Below, in pieces: positions 29,897-38,940 of a stretch of DNA of 64,000 nucleotides. The notes under the pieces were generated by a model that was given only the letters and a program-made list of their open reading frames with translations, was not told where the DNA came from and did not search any database. A program made the position numbers and the translations under genes. Position 1 is the stretch's first letter. Each line of letters begins with the position of its first letter. This DNA comes from Virgibacillus sp. MSJ-26 (lineage in GTDB: Bacteria; Bacillota; Bacilli; Bacillales; Amphibacillaceae), in assembly GCF_018918075.1 (NCBI RefSeq), contig NZ_JAHLPW010000004.1:1-64000 (forward strand), given 5' to 3'.

Positions 29897-30175
29897 ATTT
29901 TAAGCGAGCGTTATTCGCTTCGGAAAAATACTTCGCTTTCCGCAGGGGAGAAGAATTGCAGTTCATTCTTCTTTGCTGATGAGCCTCGAGCCAACAGGAT
30001 GTTGGTCATGAAGGCGCCCCCACAGGACGTCGCGAATTTAGCCTTCCATCATTCATGACGCTCTGCGGGGTCTCATCTAAGCTTTTCATCCTGCTGGACA
30101 AGGAATACTTCGACAGCGATTCATCGCGGTTTTTTCAAGGAGTCTACGTATTTTTCCTACGCTGATTTTAAAAGT
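29897..30175 (+). repeat. Family II structured repeat, long copy
   Basis: The ends pair: TTTTAA (29898-29903) with TTAAAA (30168-30173), and GGAAAAATAC (29922-29931) with GTATTTTTCC (30148-30157), a perfect 10-bp stem. Inside are CTTTCCGCAGG, GAGCCTCGAG, CTGCGGGGTCTCATC and GGAGTCTAC blocks also found at 32075-32212, plus extra hairpin-forming sequence (AGAAGAAT/ATTCTT, CCAACA/TGTTGG). It lies in the 3' region of hom; the rest of the gap up to ypmR (to 30436) is A+T-rich with a likely promoter but nothing else recognised. Confidence 0.8.
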
Positions 30176-30436
30176 GTATATTAAAAGAAATACACTTTAA
30201 TACGTTCGCTTTTACATTAACTAAAATACTTATGTCCCATTCTCTTTTTTTATACTCAAAAATCTTTTCTAGACATCGAATTCATTGTTAAGTTATACTT
30301 ATACTCTAATTCATCTTTTAAAAGTGTATAATAATGGGTAGGAATAATAGGTAGGAACTATATATTTCTACACCACTTTTTTTCCTTATTAACTTCTTTG
30401 AAATTTGCAGAATATATTTGTATAGGTGTGGTTATC

Positions 30437-31363
30437 ATGAAAAGAAGGTTGCTTATCAGCCTAAGTTTTATTCTAATCGTTGCCACAGGACTTTTCTTTT
30501 TTATTTTTTCAACAAATCATACAGAGCCTGTTAGTCAACATAAAATAGAACAAAGTGAAGATAATGATGACAAAACAAATGTGCATGATGATAAAGATGA
30601 AAATGAAGCAGAAAATGATTCAACTGATGACGAAACGGATAATGCTGATCAAGAGGATGAATCTACAAGTAAAGTTAAAAATATCTTAACTGAAGTTGTT
30701 CAAGGTACAGTAAACTTTTTTTCAAATAAAAACTTATCAATCGTCGCTGTTGGTGACTCTTTAACTCAAGGGGTTGGTGACAGTGAAAATGCTGGTGGTT
30801 ATGTCGGGATTATTGACCGAACGATTAATGAAGATGAACAACACGCCCATATTCAAAACTTTGGTAAGCGTGGCGACCGGACAGATCAACTCTTAATCCG
30901 CCTAGATGATCCAAAGGTGGCGACGTCCATTAGTGATGCTGATATGGTTCTCATTACAATCGGAGCAAATGATATTATGCAAGTGGTTAAGGAAAACTTC
31001 ACCCATCTCACTTACAGTAAATTTGCTGAAGAACGAGTAGATTATGAAGAACGGCTGCGTGATGTTTTCGACAGAATCGAATCGCTTAATGACGAAGCAG
31101 ATGTTTATCTCATTGGCTTTTATAACCCATTTGCAAAGTTCTTTCCGGATATTGATGAATTAGGCCTTATTGTCGATGACTGGAATGCTGTGGGCAAAAA
31201 AGTCACCGAAGACTATAACCAGGCAACCTATATCCCGACAAAAGATTTATTTGTTGATGAAGATATTGAATTATTTGCAGATGACCACTTTCATCCAAAT
31301 GATCGTGGGTATGAACGAATGGCAAAACGGGTATTGAATTATATAACTGTAGAGGATAGGTGA
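30437..31363 (+). CDS. ypmR: SGNH/GDSL-type lipase or esterase (YpmR-like)
   Basis: A roughly 308-residue exported SGNH hydrolase. An N-terminal membrane anchor (RRLLISLSFILIVATGLFFFIF) is followed by a very acidic linker of about 60 residues (DDKTNVHDDKDENEAEND type) and the catalytic domain: block I AVGDSLTQGVGD with the nucleophilic Ser, the Gly in FGKRGDRTDQLL, block III ITIGANDIMQ, and block V DDHFHPNDRGYERMA with Asp and His. Substrate unknown; esterase or cell-envelope lipid hydrolase. Start at the inner ATG, with AGGTGTGG upstream, instead of 30398. It forms a two-gene unit with ypmS, as in B. subtilis. Confidence 0.87.
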   Translation: MKRRLLISLSFILIVATGLFFFIFSTNHTEPVSQHKIEQSEDNDDKTNVHDDKDENEAENDSTDDETDNADQEDESTSKVKNILTEVVQGTVNFFSNKNLSIVAVGDSLTQGVGDSENAGGYVGIIDRTINEDEQHAHIQNFGKRGDRTDQLLIRLDDPKVATSISDADMVLITIGANDIMQVVKENFTHLTYSKFAEERVDYEERLRDVFDRIESLNDEADVYLIGFYNPFAKFFPDIDELGLIVDDWNAVGKKVTEDYNQATYIPTKDLFVDEDIELFADDHFHPNDRGYERMAKRVLNYITVEDR

Positions 31364-31367
31364 GCAT

Positions 31368-32006
31368 ATGACTGAACAAAACAAGAAAATGAGTTGGAAA
31401 CGTTTATTTTACATCTTGCTCACTGTTAATGTTGCAGTAGTTATTGTGCTGTTTGCTCTTATCTTTTGGCCAGTTCCTGAAAAAGACCTACCAAAACAAA
31501 CTGAAACCACTGAGCAGAGAAGTTCCGAATTTGTCATTCGAACAACAAAGGAAAACCTCAATGAGTTAATGAATGCTTATTTAAGCGAATGGCTAAAAAA
31601 CACGGATCACCAATACCGTGTTTCACTTGAAGACGATGTTCACTTAATTGGCGAACTTCCTGTTTTTTCGAGCACTGTGCCTCTTTCAGTTCATTTAGAG
31701 CCGATTGTTCAAGACAATGGCGATGTGGTACTTAAACAAAAATCAATCTCGCTCGGACTTTTAGAGCTACCGAATAAAAAGATCATGGAGTATATTGATA
31801 AATATTTACCCATGCCCGATTGGGTGATTGTGAATCCAAGTGAAGAGGAAGTTTACGTCGCTGTGACAGAGATGGATATTCGCAGTAATTTTGAAGTGGC
31901 CATTGAGCATATTGATTTAGAAGTGAACAATTTAGCGTTAAAAATTAAAGTACCATATGAATCCTTAGGAATAGACCCAGCGGAGCCATTAGAAGTGGAA
32001 GAATGA
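31368..32006 (+). CDS. ypmS: YpmS family membrane-anchored protein
   Basis: A 212-residue protein of the DUF2140 (YpmS) family: a short basic N terminus, one transmembrane helix (about 14-36, ILLTVNVAVVIVLFALIFW), then an extracellular domain rich in beta structure with the family's TKENLNELMNAYL and NFEVAIEHIDLEVNNLALKI segments. Function unknown; conserved linkage with ypmR suggests a joint role at the outside of the membrane. It starts 4 bp after ypmR with an AGGTGAG RBS within the ypmR stop region. Confidence 0.88.
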   Translation: MTEQNKKMSWKRLFYILLTVNVAVVIVLFALIFWPVPEKDLPKQTETTEQRSSEFVIRTTKENLNELMNAYLSEWLKNTDHQYRVSLEDDVHLIGELPVFSSTVPLSVHLEPIVQDNGDVVLKQKSISLGLLELPNKKIMEYIDKYLPMPDWVIVNPSEEEVYVAVTEMDIRSNFEVAIEHIDLEVNNLALKIKVPYESLGIDPAEPLEVEE

Positions 32007-32074
32007 TAGAGTTTGAAATAAACGAAGTCTTGGATTTAAGTGTTTTATCATGGGATTATCTGAACTAAGTGTTG

Positions 32075-32212
32075 TTATTACATCCGCTCCGGAAAATATA
32101 CTTCGCTTTTCGCAGGCGGCTAATGAGCCTCCTCGAGCTATCCTCTGCGGGGTCTCATCGAGGCCTTCGCTCCCGCAGGAGTCTACACATTTTTCCTACG
32201 CTAATGTAGCAA
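32075..32212 (+). repeat. Family II structured repeat, short copy
   Basis: TACAT (32079-32083) pairs with ATGTA (32204-32208); GGAAAA (32091-32096) with TTTTCC near 32191. Shared blocks with the copy at 29897 are CTTCGCTTT-CGCAGG, GAGCCT-CTCGAG, CTCTGCGGGGTCTCATC and GCAGGAGTCTAC. The outer arms differ from those of the other copy but remain self-complementary. It lies between the convergent ypmS and WYL regulator genes and may also act as a terminator for one or both. Confidence 0.8.
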
Positions 32213-32257
32213 TTGTTCATATTTAAAATAGGTTATTTTGTTTTTGTTCCCAACTTC

Positions 32258-33241
32258 CTATTTATCCTTATACAACGCAACCATATTCTCTATTTCCCTT
32301 TTCACCCGATTAACGAGGTGGTCTGGAGATAAGACTTTAGCCTGCTCGCCCCAAGTTAAAATCCAGTTTACAAGTCCATCAGACAGCTTTGCTTTTGAAG
32401 ATAAAATAAAATGATTATCGCCATCTTTTCGTATATCTGCTTCAAGACCAAAGCGATCGAGTACAACGTTGATCAATTCATTATTAAAACGAACTTTAAT
32501 CCGAATTTGTTCACCTGCAAACATCATAAAACTCTGATTGACATATTCCTGCAGGTGAAATTCTTTTTTCACGAACGATTCTTCACTAATAGATATGTCT
32601 CTGATTCGATCAAGGCGATAATGCCTCATTTCATCGTTTTCTTGAAACCTACCAATTAGATAATAATTATCATTTTGCCAAATCAATGCGTAAGGCTCGA
32701 CATAATATAAATCGCCATCTCTCCCATAAACAAAACGTTTATCAACATTATAGCGTCCATAACGATAAGTGAGCACCTTTTTTTCTGATGTCGCTCTATG
32801 AACTTGATCGATATTGTACTTCACTAGCTCATAGTCATCATTAGACGATTGACTGAACATCACAGGTCCAGGGAATGTTTTGGCAATATGTTTGCTCGTA
32901 AGCTGCTTCACTTTTGCAATTAAGTTTTGTTTTTCATTGGTGGTAATAAAGCGTGCTGATAAAATAGCATCAACAATCAGCCTTAATTGATACGTTTCGA
33001 ATAAGCGAGCTTGATGACTGTAGAGTATTTTTCCATACTTACCAGTAGTTGTTTGAATCTCAAAATCCGCTTCATCAAGAGACTCCATATCACTTTTGAT
33101 CGTTCGTTTGTCATATTTATCTTCGGAAAAAGATTCGAGCTTATGTATTAATTGATCTATGTCTAAAGAATGAGCATCATCTGTCTCATTAAATAGTATT
33201 TCTTTTAATTTAAGCAAGCGGTTATTATTCCCACGTGACAT
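32258..33241 (-). CDS. WYL-domain transcriptional regulator
   Basis: A 327-residue regulator. The first 70 residues form an HTH_11/DeoR-like winged helix (LLKLKEILFNETDDAHSLDIDQLIHKLE), and residues about 145-215 a WYL domain (TYRYGRYNVDKRFVYGRDG, EPYALIWQNDNYYLIGR, RHYRLDRIRDISI), thought to sense ligands or nucleic acid, followed by the WCX region. RBS AGGAGGGGTAAAA. The target is unknown; neighbours do not suggest a dedicated operon. WYL regulators often control stress or defence genes, but none lies next to it here. Confidence 0.88.
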   Translation of the reverse strand: MSRGNNNRLLKLKEILFNETDDAHSLDIDQLIHKLESFSEDKYDKRTIKSDMESLDEADFEIQTTTGKYGKILYSHQARLFETYQLRLIVDAILSARFITTNEKQNLIAKVKQLTSKHIAKTFPGPVMFSQSSNDDYELVKYNIDQVHRATSEKKVLTYRYGRYNVDKRFVYGRDGDLYYVEPYALIWQNDNYYLIGRFQENDEMRHYRLDRIRDISISEESFVKKEFHLQEYVNQSFMMFAGEQIRIKVRFNNELINVVLDRFGLEADIRKDGDNHFILSSKAKLSDGLVNWILTWGEQAKVLSPDHLVNRVKREIENMVALYKDK

Positions 33242-33498
33242 TTTTACCCCTCCTAATATCCCCTATCCCAAGTTTAAAACTCTTTCTATTAAATCACAAA
33301 CACTTTTATATAAAATGACCATTAAAATACGATATTGTCACTAGTTTAGGGAAATAAAGATTGACGTCTTAAGTTATATCACTTAAGCTTACTTTAATTG
33401 CTTTTATTTAGTATAATCAAAGAGTATGAACACATTTAGAAGATAATAAATATAGTTGCGTTTTTTCTAAATGAAGCTTTATTTTTGGAGGAACATAT

Positions 33499-35118
33499 AT
33501 GATAACAGTATCTAATGTTAGTTTAAGATTTGGAGATAAAAAGCTTTTTGAGGACGTAAATTTAAAATTCACCCCTGGGCATTGCTATGGGGTTATCGGT
33601 GCAAACGGAGCCGGTAAATCTACTTTTTTAAAAATACTATCAGGAGAAATTGAACCTCAATCTGGTGGGGTGTCAATGAGTCCAGGTGAGCGTCTTGCCG
33701 TTCTAAAGCAGGATCACTTTGCTTACGAAGACAAGCAAGTACTTGACACTGTGTTGATGGGACACGAAAAATTATATGCAGTAAAACAAGAGAAAGACGC
33801 TATATATATGGAGGAAGACTTTTCTGAGGAAGATGGTATGAGAGCTGCAGAACTCGAAGGTGAATTTGCAGAGATGAATGGTTGGGAAGCAGAATCTGAT
33901 GCTGCCGTTTTATTAAAGGGGCTCGGTATTGACGAATCCCTTCACACTAAGCAAATGGCTGAACTTTCTGGTGACGAAAAAGTTAAGGTTCTACTTGCTC
34001 AGGCCTTGTTTGGAAATCCTGATATCTTATTACTAGATGAGCCGACAAACGGTCTTGATATCCAAGCGATTCAGTGGCTAGAGGAGTTCTTAATCAACTT
34101 TGAAAATACTGTCATTGTTGTCTCACACGATCGGCACTTTTTAAATAAAGTTTGTACCCATATTGCTGATGTGGACTACGGAAAAATTGAAATCTATATT
34201 GGAAACTATGATTTTTGGTATGAATCAAGTCAATTGGCTAAAAAAATGGCTCAAGAAGAGAATAAGAAAAAAGAAGAAAAAATTAAGGATTTGCAAGCCT
34301 TTATCGCTCGATTTAGCGCGAATGCTTCCAAGTCCCGACAAGCTACGTCGCGAAAAAAGTTACTTGATAGCATTACTTTAGATGATATTAAACCATCCTC
34401 TAGAAAGTATCCGTATATTGCCTTTGAAGCTGAACGTGAAATTGGAAATGACCTGCTACGCGTAGATGGGCTTACTAAAACAATTAATGGAAAAAAAGTT
34501 CTTGATAATGTTAGTTTCATCATGAATAAAGATGACAAAATTGCTCTAATCGGACCCGATGACATTGCAAAAACAACCTTGATGCAAATTTTAATGGGTG
34601 AAATGGAGCCAGATGCCGGCACATATAAGTGGGGTGTCACGACATCTCAATCGTATTTCCCTAAAGATAACTCTGAGTTTTTCGAAGGTGTCGATTTACC
34701 ACTTGTTGACTGGTTAAGACAATATTCACCAGAAGATGAAACAGAAACATTTTTACGTGGATTTTTAGGCCGCATGCTTTTCTCAGGGGAAGAAGCACTG
34801 AAAAAAGCCAATGTTCTATCAGGTGGAGAAAAAGTACGTTGCATGCTTTCAAAAATGATGTTAAGTCATGCCAATGTACTTTTGCTAGATGAACCGACCA
34901 ACCACCTCGACTTAGAATCGATTACCGCATTAAATAACGGATTAATTAAGTTCAAAGGTTCAATGCTGTTTACATCTCATGATCATCAATTTATTAACAG
35001 TATCGCTAATCGTTTAATTGAGATTACACCTCAGGGATTAATCGATAAAGAAATTAGTTATGATGAGTATGTACGAGATCATGAATTACAAGAAAAGGTA
35101 AGTGCTATGTACGCTTAA
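33499..35118 (+). CDS. ABC-F family ATPase (YkpA-like)
   Basis: A 539-residue soluble protein with two ATP-binding cassettes and no membrane part, of the ABC-F group that acts on ribosomes (translation factors and antibiotic protection). First cassette: Walker A GANGAGKST (34-42), signature LSGDEKVKVLLAQ, Walker B LLLDEPTNGLD. Linker helix of Lys/Glu (about 245-285). Second cassette: relaxed Walker A GPDDIAKTT, signature LSGGEKVRCMLSK, Walker B LLLDEPTNHLD. The relaxed second Walker A is usual for this subgroup; the D in the first signature and NGLD instead of NHLD are not what I would expect. RBS TTGGAGGAAC. Monocistronic. Confidence 0.92.
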   Translation: MITVSNVSLRFGDKKLFEDVNLKFTPGHCYGVIGANGAGKSTFLKILSGEIEPQSGGVSMSPGERLAVLKQDHFAYEDKQVLDTVLMGHEKLYAVKQEKDAIYMEEDFSEEDGMRAAELEGEFAEMNGWEAESDAAVLLKGLGIDESLHTKQMAELSGDEKVKVLLAQALFGNPDILLLDEPTNGLDIQAIQWLEEFLINFENTVIVVSHDRHFLNKVCTHIADVDYGKIEIYIGNYDFWYESSQLAKKMAQEENKKKEEKIKDLQAFIARFSANASKSRQATSRKKLLDSITLDDIKPSSRKYPYIAFEAEREIGNDLLRVDGLTKTINGKKVLDNVSFIMNKDDKIALIGPDDIAKTTLMQILMGEMEPDAGTYKWGVTTSQSYFPKDNSEFFEGVDLPLVDWLRQYSPEDETETFLRGFLGRMLFSGEEALKKANVLSGGEKVRCMLSKMMLSHANVLLLDEPTNHLDLESITALNNGLIKFKGSMLFTSHDHQFINSIANRLIEITPQGLIDKEISYDEYVRDHELQEKVSAMYA

Positions 35119-35128
35119 TTAACGACCA

Positions 35129-35159
35129 AGACTCAGGTATTCCGCCTGAGTCTTTTTTT
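35129..35159 (+). terminator. Terminator of the ABC-F gene
   Basis: AAGACTCAGG pairs with CCTGAGTCTT and is followed by a T-run, 11 bp after the stop codon. Confidence 0.9.
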
Positions 35160-35307
35160 ATGGATGCTGTTTATAGTATGAAGAGGTTACATAGATTAAT
35201 GGAATTATATTCTTGATGGTCACTCCTCTCGGTCATTTTTAAACATTTTCACGAAACTTCAATCGAGATATAAACCCATTTTATCGTTCATTAAAAATAA
35301 TAACTAA

Positions 35308-35353
35308 AAAAAGCTGATACAAAGTAGCATAACTACTTTGTACCAGCTTTTTA
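35308..35353 (-). terminator. Terminator of the kbl-tdh operon
   Basis: AAAAGCTGATACAAAGTAG pairs with CTACTTTGTACCAGCTTTT with one mismatch. On the minus strand a T-run (TTTTTTTAG) follows. Confidence 0.85.
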
Positions 35354-35369
35354 GGGTCTTCCTTTACAA

Positions 35370-36308
35370 TTACTTATCCTTCACTTTTTCCAACATATCT
35401 TTCGTCATTTTGTCTAAATCGTAATTCGTTTTAAAGCCCCATTCATTTTCCGCGACAGTTGGATCAATCTGATTTGGCCAACTTTCAGCAATGGCTTGCC
35501 GATTGGGATCTACATCATAGGACAACTCAAATTCCGGAATAAACTTTTGAATGGATGCAGCGAAATCTTCTGGCGCTGCGGAGAATGCGGTAATATTGAA
35601 AGCATTGCGATGTTCGAGCTCGCTAGGTTCTGCTTCCATTAAATCGACGATAGCATTTAGTGCATCAGGCATATACATCATGTCCATCTTCGTTCCTTCG
35701 CCTATAAAAGATGTATAAGCTTTATTCTTCACCGCTTCATAATAAATTTCTACTGCATAGTCCGTCGTTCCACCACCTGGAAGTGTTTCATATGAAATCA
35801 AACCAGGGAAACGTACTCCACGTGTATCGAGACCAAATCTTTCATGGTAATAATCGCATAAAAGTTCTCCTGCTACTTTATTCACACCATACATCGTTGT
35901 TGGGCGCTGTAACGTATCTTGTGGTGTATTGTCTTTAGGGGTAGATGGTCCAAAAGAGCCAATTGAACTTGGTGTAAAAAACTGCAAATCAAGTTCTCGA
36001 GCGACTTCGAGAGCGTTCACGAGTCCACCCATATTAATATTCCATGCTTTCATAGGATCTTTTTCTGCAGTGGCTGAGAGCAGGGCAGCTAAATGCATAA
36101 TCGTATCAACTTCATATTTTTTAGCGACATCATGTAAACGTTGCTTGTCGGTGACATCGATAATTTCAAATGGACCATCTAGCTGGTTTTTCTCTTTAAT
36201 ATCTGTTGCAATAACGTTTGAACTGCCATATAAACCGCTTAGTTTTGTCACAAGCTCAGAGCCAATTTGCCCGAAAGCACCGGTAACAAGAATTTTCTTC
36301 ATGGTCAT
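35370..36308 (-). CDS. tdh: L-threonine 3-dehydrogenase, SDR type
   Basis: A 312-residue NAD-dependent extended short-chain dehydrogenase/epimerase-fold protein. The nucleotide-binding GAFGQIGSELVTKL (about 8-21) and catalytic YGVNK (Tyr-x3-Lys) are present. It most likely oxidises threonine to 2-amino-3-ketobutyrate: its neighbour 21 bp upstream is kbl, the next enzyme, and the sequence has the look of SDR-type threonine dehydrogenases (RGVRFPGLISYETLPGGGTTDYAVEIY). Without the neighbour it would be called only an NAD-dependent epimerase. Second gene of the operon. Confidence 0.9.
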   Translation of the reverse strand: MTMKKILVTGAFGQIGSELVTKLSGLYGSSNVIATDIKEKNQLDGPFEIIDVTDKQRLHDVAKKYEVDTIMHLAALLSATAEKDPMKAWNINMGGLVNALEVARELDLQFFTPSSIGSFGPSTPKDNTPQDTLQRPTTMYGVNKVAGELLCDYYHERFGLDTRGVRFPGLISYETLPGGGTTDYAVEIYYEAVKNKAYTSFIGEGTKMDMMYMPDALNAIVDLMEAEPSELEHRNAFNITAFSAAPEDFAASIQKFIPEFELSYDVDPNRQAIAESWPNQIDPTVAENEWGFKTNYDLDKMTKDMLEKVKDK

Positions 36309-36329
36309 CCCTCGCTTAAAAAGTGTCTA

Positions 36330-37520
36330 TTAGATAATGTTCATTTCTTTACCGATTTTTTCGTAGATGGCAAGAGCCTCATCTAACATTTCTTTAGTAT
36401 GTGCTGCTGTCGGCATGTTACGGACTCTTCCTGTTCCACGTGGGACAGTAGGGAATACGATAGCTTTAGCATAGACTCCTTCTTCAAAGAGACGCTTACT
36501 AAATTTTTGTGAAGCATTTTCGTCACCTATAATACATGGTGTAATCGGTGTTTCACTTTCACCAATATCAAAACCAAGTTCCTTAAGGCCTTTCTTTAAA
36601 TAATCTCCGTTTTCCCAGAGCTTATCGACTAGATCACTACTTTCCATCAACCGTTCAATTGCTTTGGTACTTGCAACGGCATCTGCCGGAGTTACTGCTG
36701 TTGAGAATAAAAATGGACGTGAACGAACTTTGAGCCAATCAATTAATTTAGACTTTCCTGCGACATATCCACCGATTACACCGATTGCTTTAGAAAGTGT
36801 TCCCATTTGAAAATCAATTTTATCTTGTAATCCGAAATGTTTGACTGTTCCCGCACCTTTTCCAAGTACACCGGAACCGTGTGCATCATCAACGTAAGTG
36901 ATTAAATCAAATTCTTCAGCAATCTCGACAATTTCTGGAAGCTTAGCAATGTCCCCATCCATGGAAAATACACCGTCTGTAATGACCATGACTTTATTGT
37001 ACTTACCAGATTCTACAGCTTCTTTCGCTTTCGCACGCAAGTCATCCATATTAGAATGCTCAAATGGTATAATTTTTGCGCGGGATAAACGACAACCATC
37101 AATAATTGAAGCATGGTTTAACGCATCTGATAATATAGCGTCATCACGATCCATCACAGCGGAGATGGCTGCCATATTACAATTAAACCCAGATTGGAAT
37201 GAAATTGCCGCTTCCGTTCCTTTAAATTCTGCTATACGTTTTTCAAGTTCAACGTGTAAATCAAGCGTACCATTTATTGTACGAACCGCACCTGCTCCTA
37301 CTCCATGAGATTCAACAGCTTCTTTAGCAACTTCTTTAAGGCGCTCATCTGTAGCTAATCCTAAATAGTTATTTGATGAAAGGTTAATCAATTCCTTACC
37401 TTCGATTTCTATTTTAGGGCCATTGGCACCTTCAACTGTGTCTATCTCGTTATATAATCCTTTTTCTTTTAAATCTGCAATATTTTCAGTTAGAAATTTA
37501 TCTAAAATCTTACTTGTCAT
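36330..37520 (-). CDS. kbl: Glycine C-acetyltransferase (2-amino-3-ketobutyrate CoA ligase)
   Basis: A 396-residue alpha-oxoamine synthase-family PLP enzyme. It cleaves 2-amino-3-ketobutyrate with CoA to glycine and acetyl-CoA, finishing threonine breakdown. The PLP lysine is K244 in [41 protein letters not shown] and [11 protein letters not shown] are conserved. The alternative, 8-amino-7-oxononanoate synthase (bioF), is less likely because tdh follows in the operon and no biotin gene is near. RBS AAGGAGGAATTGGTAAG. First gene of the two-gene operon. Confidence 0.93.
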   Translation of the reverse strand: MTSKILDKFLTENIADLKEKGLYNEIDTVEGANGPKIEIEGKELINLSSNNYLGLATDERLKEVAKEAVESHGVGAGAVRTINGTLDLHVELEKRIAEFKGTEAAISFQSGFNCNMAAISAVMDRDDAILSDALNHASIIDGCRLSRAKIIPFEHSNMDDLRAKAKEAVESGKYNKVMVITDGVFSMDGDIAKLPEIVEIAEEFDLITYVDDAHGSGVLGKGAGTVKHFGLQDKIDFQMGTLSKAIGVIGGYVAGKSKLIDWLKVRSRPFLFSTAVTPADAVASTKAIERLMESSDLVDKLWENGDYLKKGLKELGFDIGESETPITPCIIGDENASQKFSKRLFEEGVYAKAIVFPTVPRGTGRVRNMPTAAHTKEMLDEALAIYEKIGKEMNII

Positions 37521-37915
37521 CTTACCAATTCCTCCTTGAAGGTGTATTTAGCGTTAAGAACACATTTGTCCTTACGAGAAGGACAATCACTAGCTTTTAA
37601 CGCTTAATTTACTTATAGTCTACCATACTTATTATAAATTGTTTACCGTAAAAACACATAGTAACCCGCTGTTCCTACATATTAATACTATAGTTATTTT
37701 CTATATTTTGGTTTAAGTGGTGAATATTATTCATTAATCAATTCTACGTGTAAAATACACCACTACGTTTTTCTGTTTAAGCTATGCCTGAGGATTAACG
37801 GGCGCTTGAGCTTTTGGTTGGTATATTTTCCATTAACTTTATGAAAAAAAGGATGGATTTTAGCTAATAAATTAAATATAATATTTTATGAAAGATATTA
37901 TGAGGGGGAAACTAC
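37521..37915. other. Divergent intergenic region kbl / 47-codon gene
   Basis: This 395-bp A+T-rich region must contain promoters for kbl (minus) and for the small gene at 37916 (plus). No palindrome family or RNA motif was recognised in it. Confidence 0.4.
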
Positions 37916-38059
37916 GTGAAAAAATTACTTATCGTCTTATTTGTTCTCTTTATTTTAAGTTTTTCCTTCGTAGGTTATAATCAATTTACCAAAAAGACAG
38001 ATAAAGTGATTGATGAAAACTATGAAGTATCGTTACAAATGGCTCCAATTCAAATTTAA
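37916..38059 (+). CDS. Small single-span membrane or secreted protein, 47 residues
   Basis: A short frame starting with GTG at 37916 after the strong RBS GAGGGGGA (6-nt spacing) and ending with TAA at 38057. The product has a basic start (Lys-Lys), a hydrophobic core of about 18 residues (LLIVLFVLFILSFSFVGY) and a hydrophilic tail of 26 residues ending in MAPIQI. It could be a membrane peptide, or a signal peptide with a short secreted tail. A hairpin terminator follows it. I do not recognise the family. RBS, start, terminator and hydrophobic pattern together make a real gene likely. Confidence 0.65.
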   Translation: MKKLLIVLFVLFILSFSFVGYNQFTKKTDKVIDENYEVSLQMAPIQI

Positions 38060-38084
38060 ATATAATTACATGTTTCAAACTAAT

Positions 38085-38125
38085 AAAAAAAAGGAAAACA
38101 TCCTCTAAGGATGCTTTCCTTTTTC
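38085..38125. terminator. Bidirectional terminator
   Basis: AAAGGAAAACATCC and GGATGCTTTCCTTT pair with a small bulge; A- and T-runs flank both sides. It serves the convergent small gene (plus) and the LysM/3D gene (minus). Confidence 0.85.
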
Positions 38126-38139
38126 ATTTTGCTAACAGA

Positions 38140-38940
38140 CTATTCAACAATGGTGACGTTCACTGTACGAACGCCCCAGCTTGTAGCTTCACCTTTTGTT
38201 GGAACGTGTACGTCAATCTTATTCCCTTTGATGGCACCGCCAACATCAGCAGCTGTTGCGTAACCATAGCCTTCAACATAAACTTCTGAACCTAATGGAA
38301 TAACTGATGGATCGACAGCTATTACTTTAGCATTTGGATTAGCGTTCAAGTCAACACCTGTGGATGTTACACCCGAGCAGCCATCACATTTTGCTGTATA
38401 AGCTGTAGCTGATACACTAATTGTTTTTCCTTCTGGTGCTTGATCTGGTTTAGATTCAGCTGACTTTGCTTCTTTTTTAGAGTCATTATTATTTTGAGCT
38501 GTTGTCTCTTCTGACTTGTTGCTCTCAGCTTGTTCATCATTTGTTTCTGTGGCTTGCTTAGCCTCATCACTAGTTTCATTTGAAACTTTTGCACCTTTAA
38601 TTTCAAGTTCTTGCCCAACAATGATTAAGTCTGAGTCAAGGTTATTCCATTCCTTGATTTGTGATATGGATACATTAAACTCTTTTCCGATAGCACTTAA
38701 TGTATCACCTTTCTCAACCTCATAATAATCATTAACAACCAATTCTTGTTTAGGTTGAAGTGTTGTTGTATCTAAATTATTTATATCTACTAAATCTTGA
38801 ATAGTCGTATTAAATTCTTTGGCTATGTCCCAGAGGCTGTCTCCATCCTCAACCTCATATGTTTCTGCTGATACGTTAATAAAACTTGCGCCAGCAATGA
38901 CGACACTCGTAGCTAAAGACGCTACTAGTTTTTTCATAGC
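38140..38940 (-). CDS. Secreted LysM and 3D-domain cell-wall protein (YocH-like)
   Basis: About 266 residues. A signal peptide (MKKLVASLATSVVIAGASF...) is followed by two LysM peptidoglycan-binding repeats (YEVEDGDSLWDIAKEFNTTI and YEVEKGDTLSAIGKEFNVSI), a Ser/Thr/Glu/Lys-rich linker, and a C-terminal 3D domain with its three aspartates (SATAYTAKCDGCSG, AVDPSVIPLGSEVYVEGYG, ATAADVGGAIKGNKIDVHV). This is the layout of YocH-type muralytic enzymes acting on the cell wall. Start: ATG 38940, 8 nt after GGAGG, not 38964. YocH is a WalR target in Bacillus; I could not find a clean WalR box here. Confidence 0.9.
   Translation of the reverse strand, partial: AMKKLVASLATSVVIAGASFINVSAETYEVEDGDSLWDIAKEFNTTIQDLVDINNLDTTTLQPKQELVVNDYYEVEKGDTLSAIGKEFNVSISQIKEWNNLDSDLIIVGQELEIKGAKVSNETSDEAKQATETNDEQAESNKSEETTAQNNNDSKKEAKSAESKPDQAPEGKTISVSATAYTAKCDGCSGVTSTGVDLNANPNAKVIAVDPSVIPLGSEVYVEGYGYATAADVGGAIKGNKIDVHVPTKGEATSWGVRTVNVTIVE

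Noticed and set aside
34560..34590. Relaxed second Walker A (GPDDIAKTT) of the ABC-F protein as a defect
   Set aside because: From memory, relatives of the YkpA-like subgroup have a similar relaxed sequence here, so it is probably normal.
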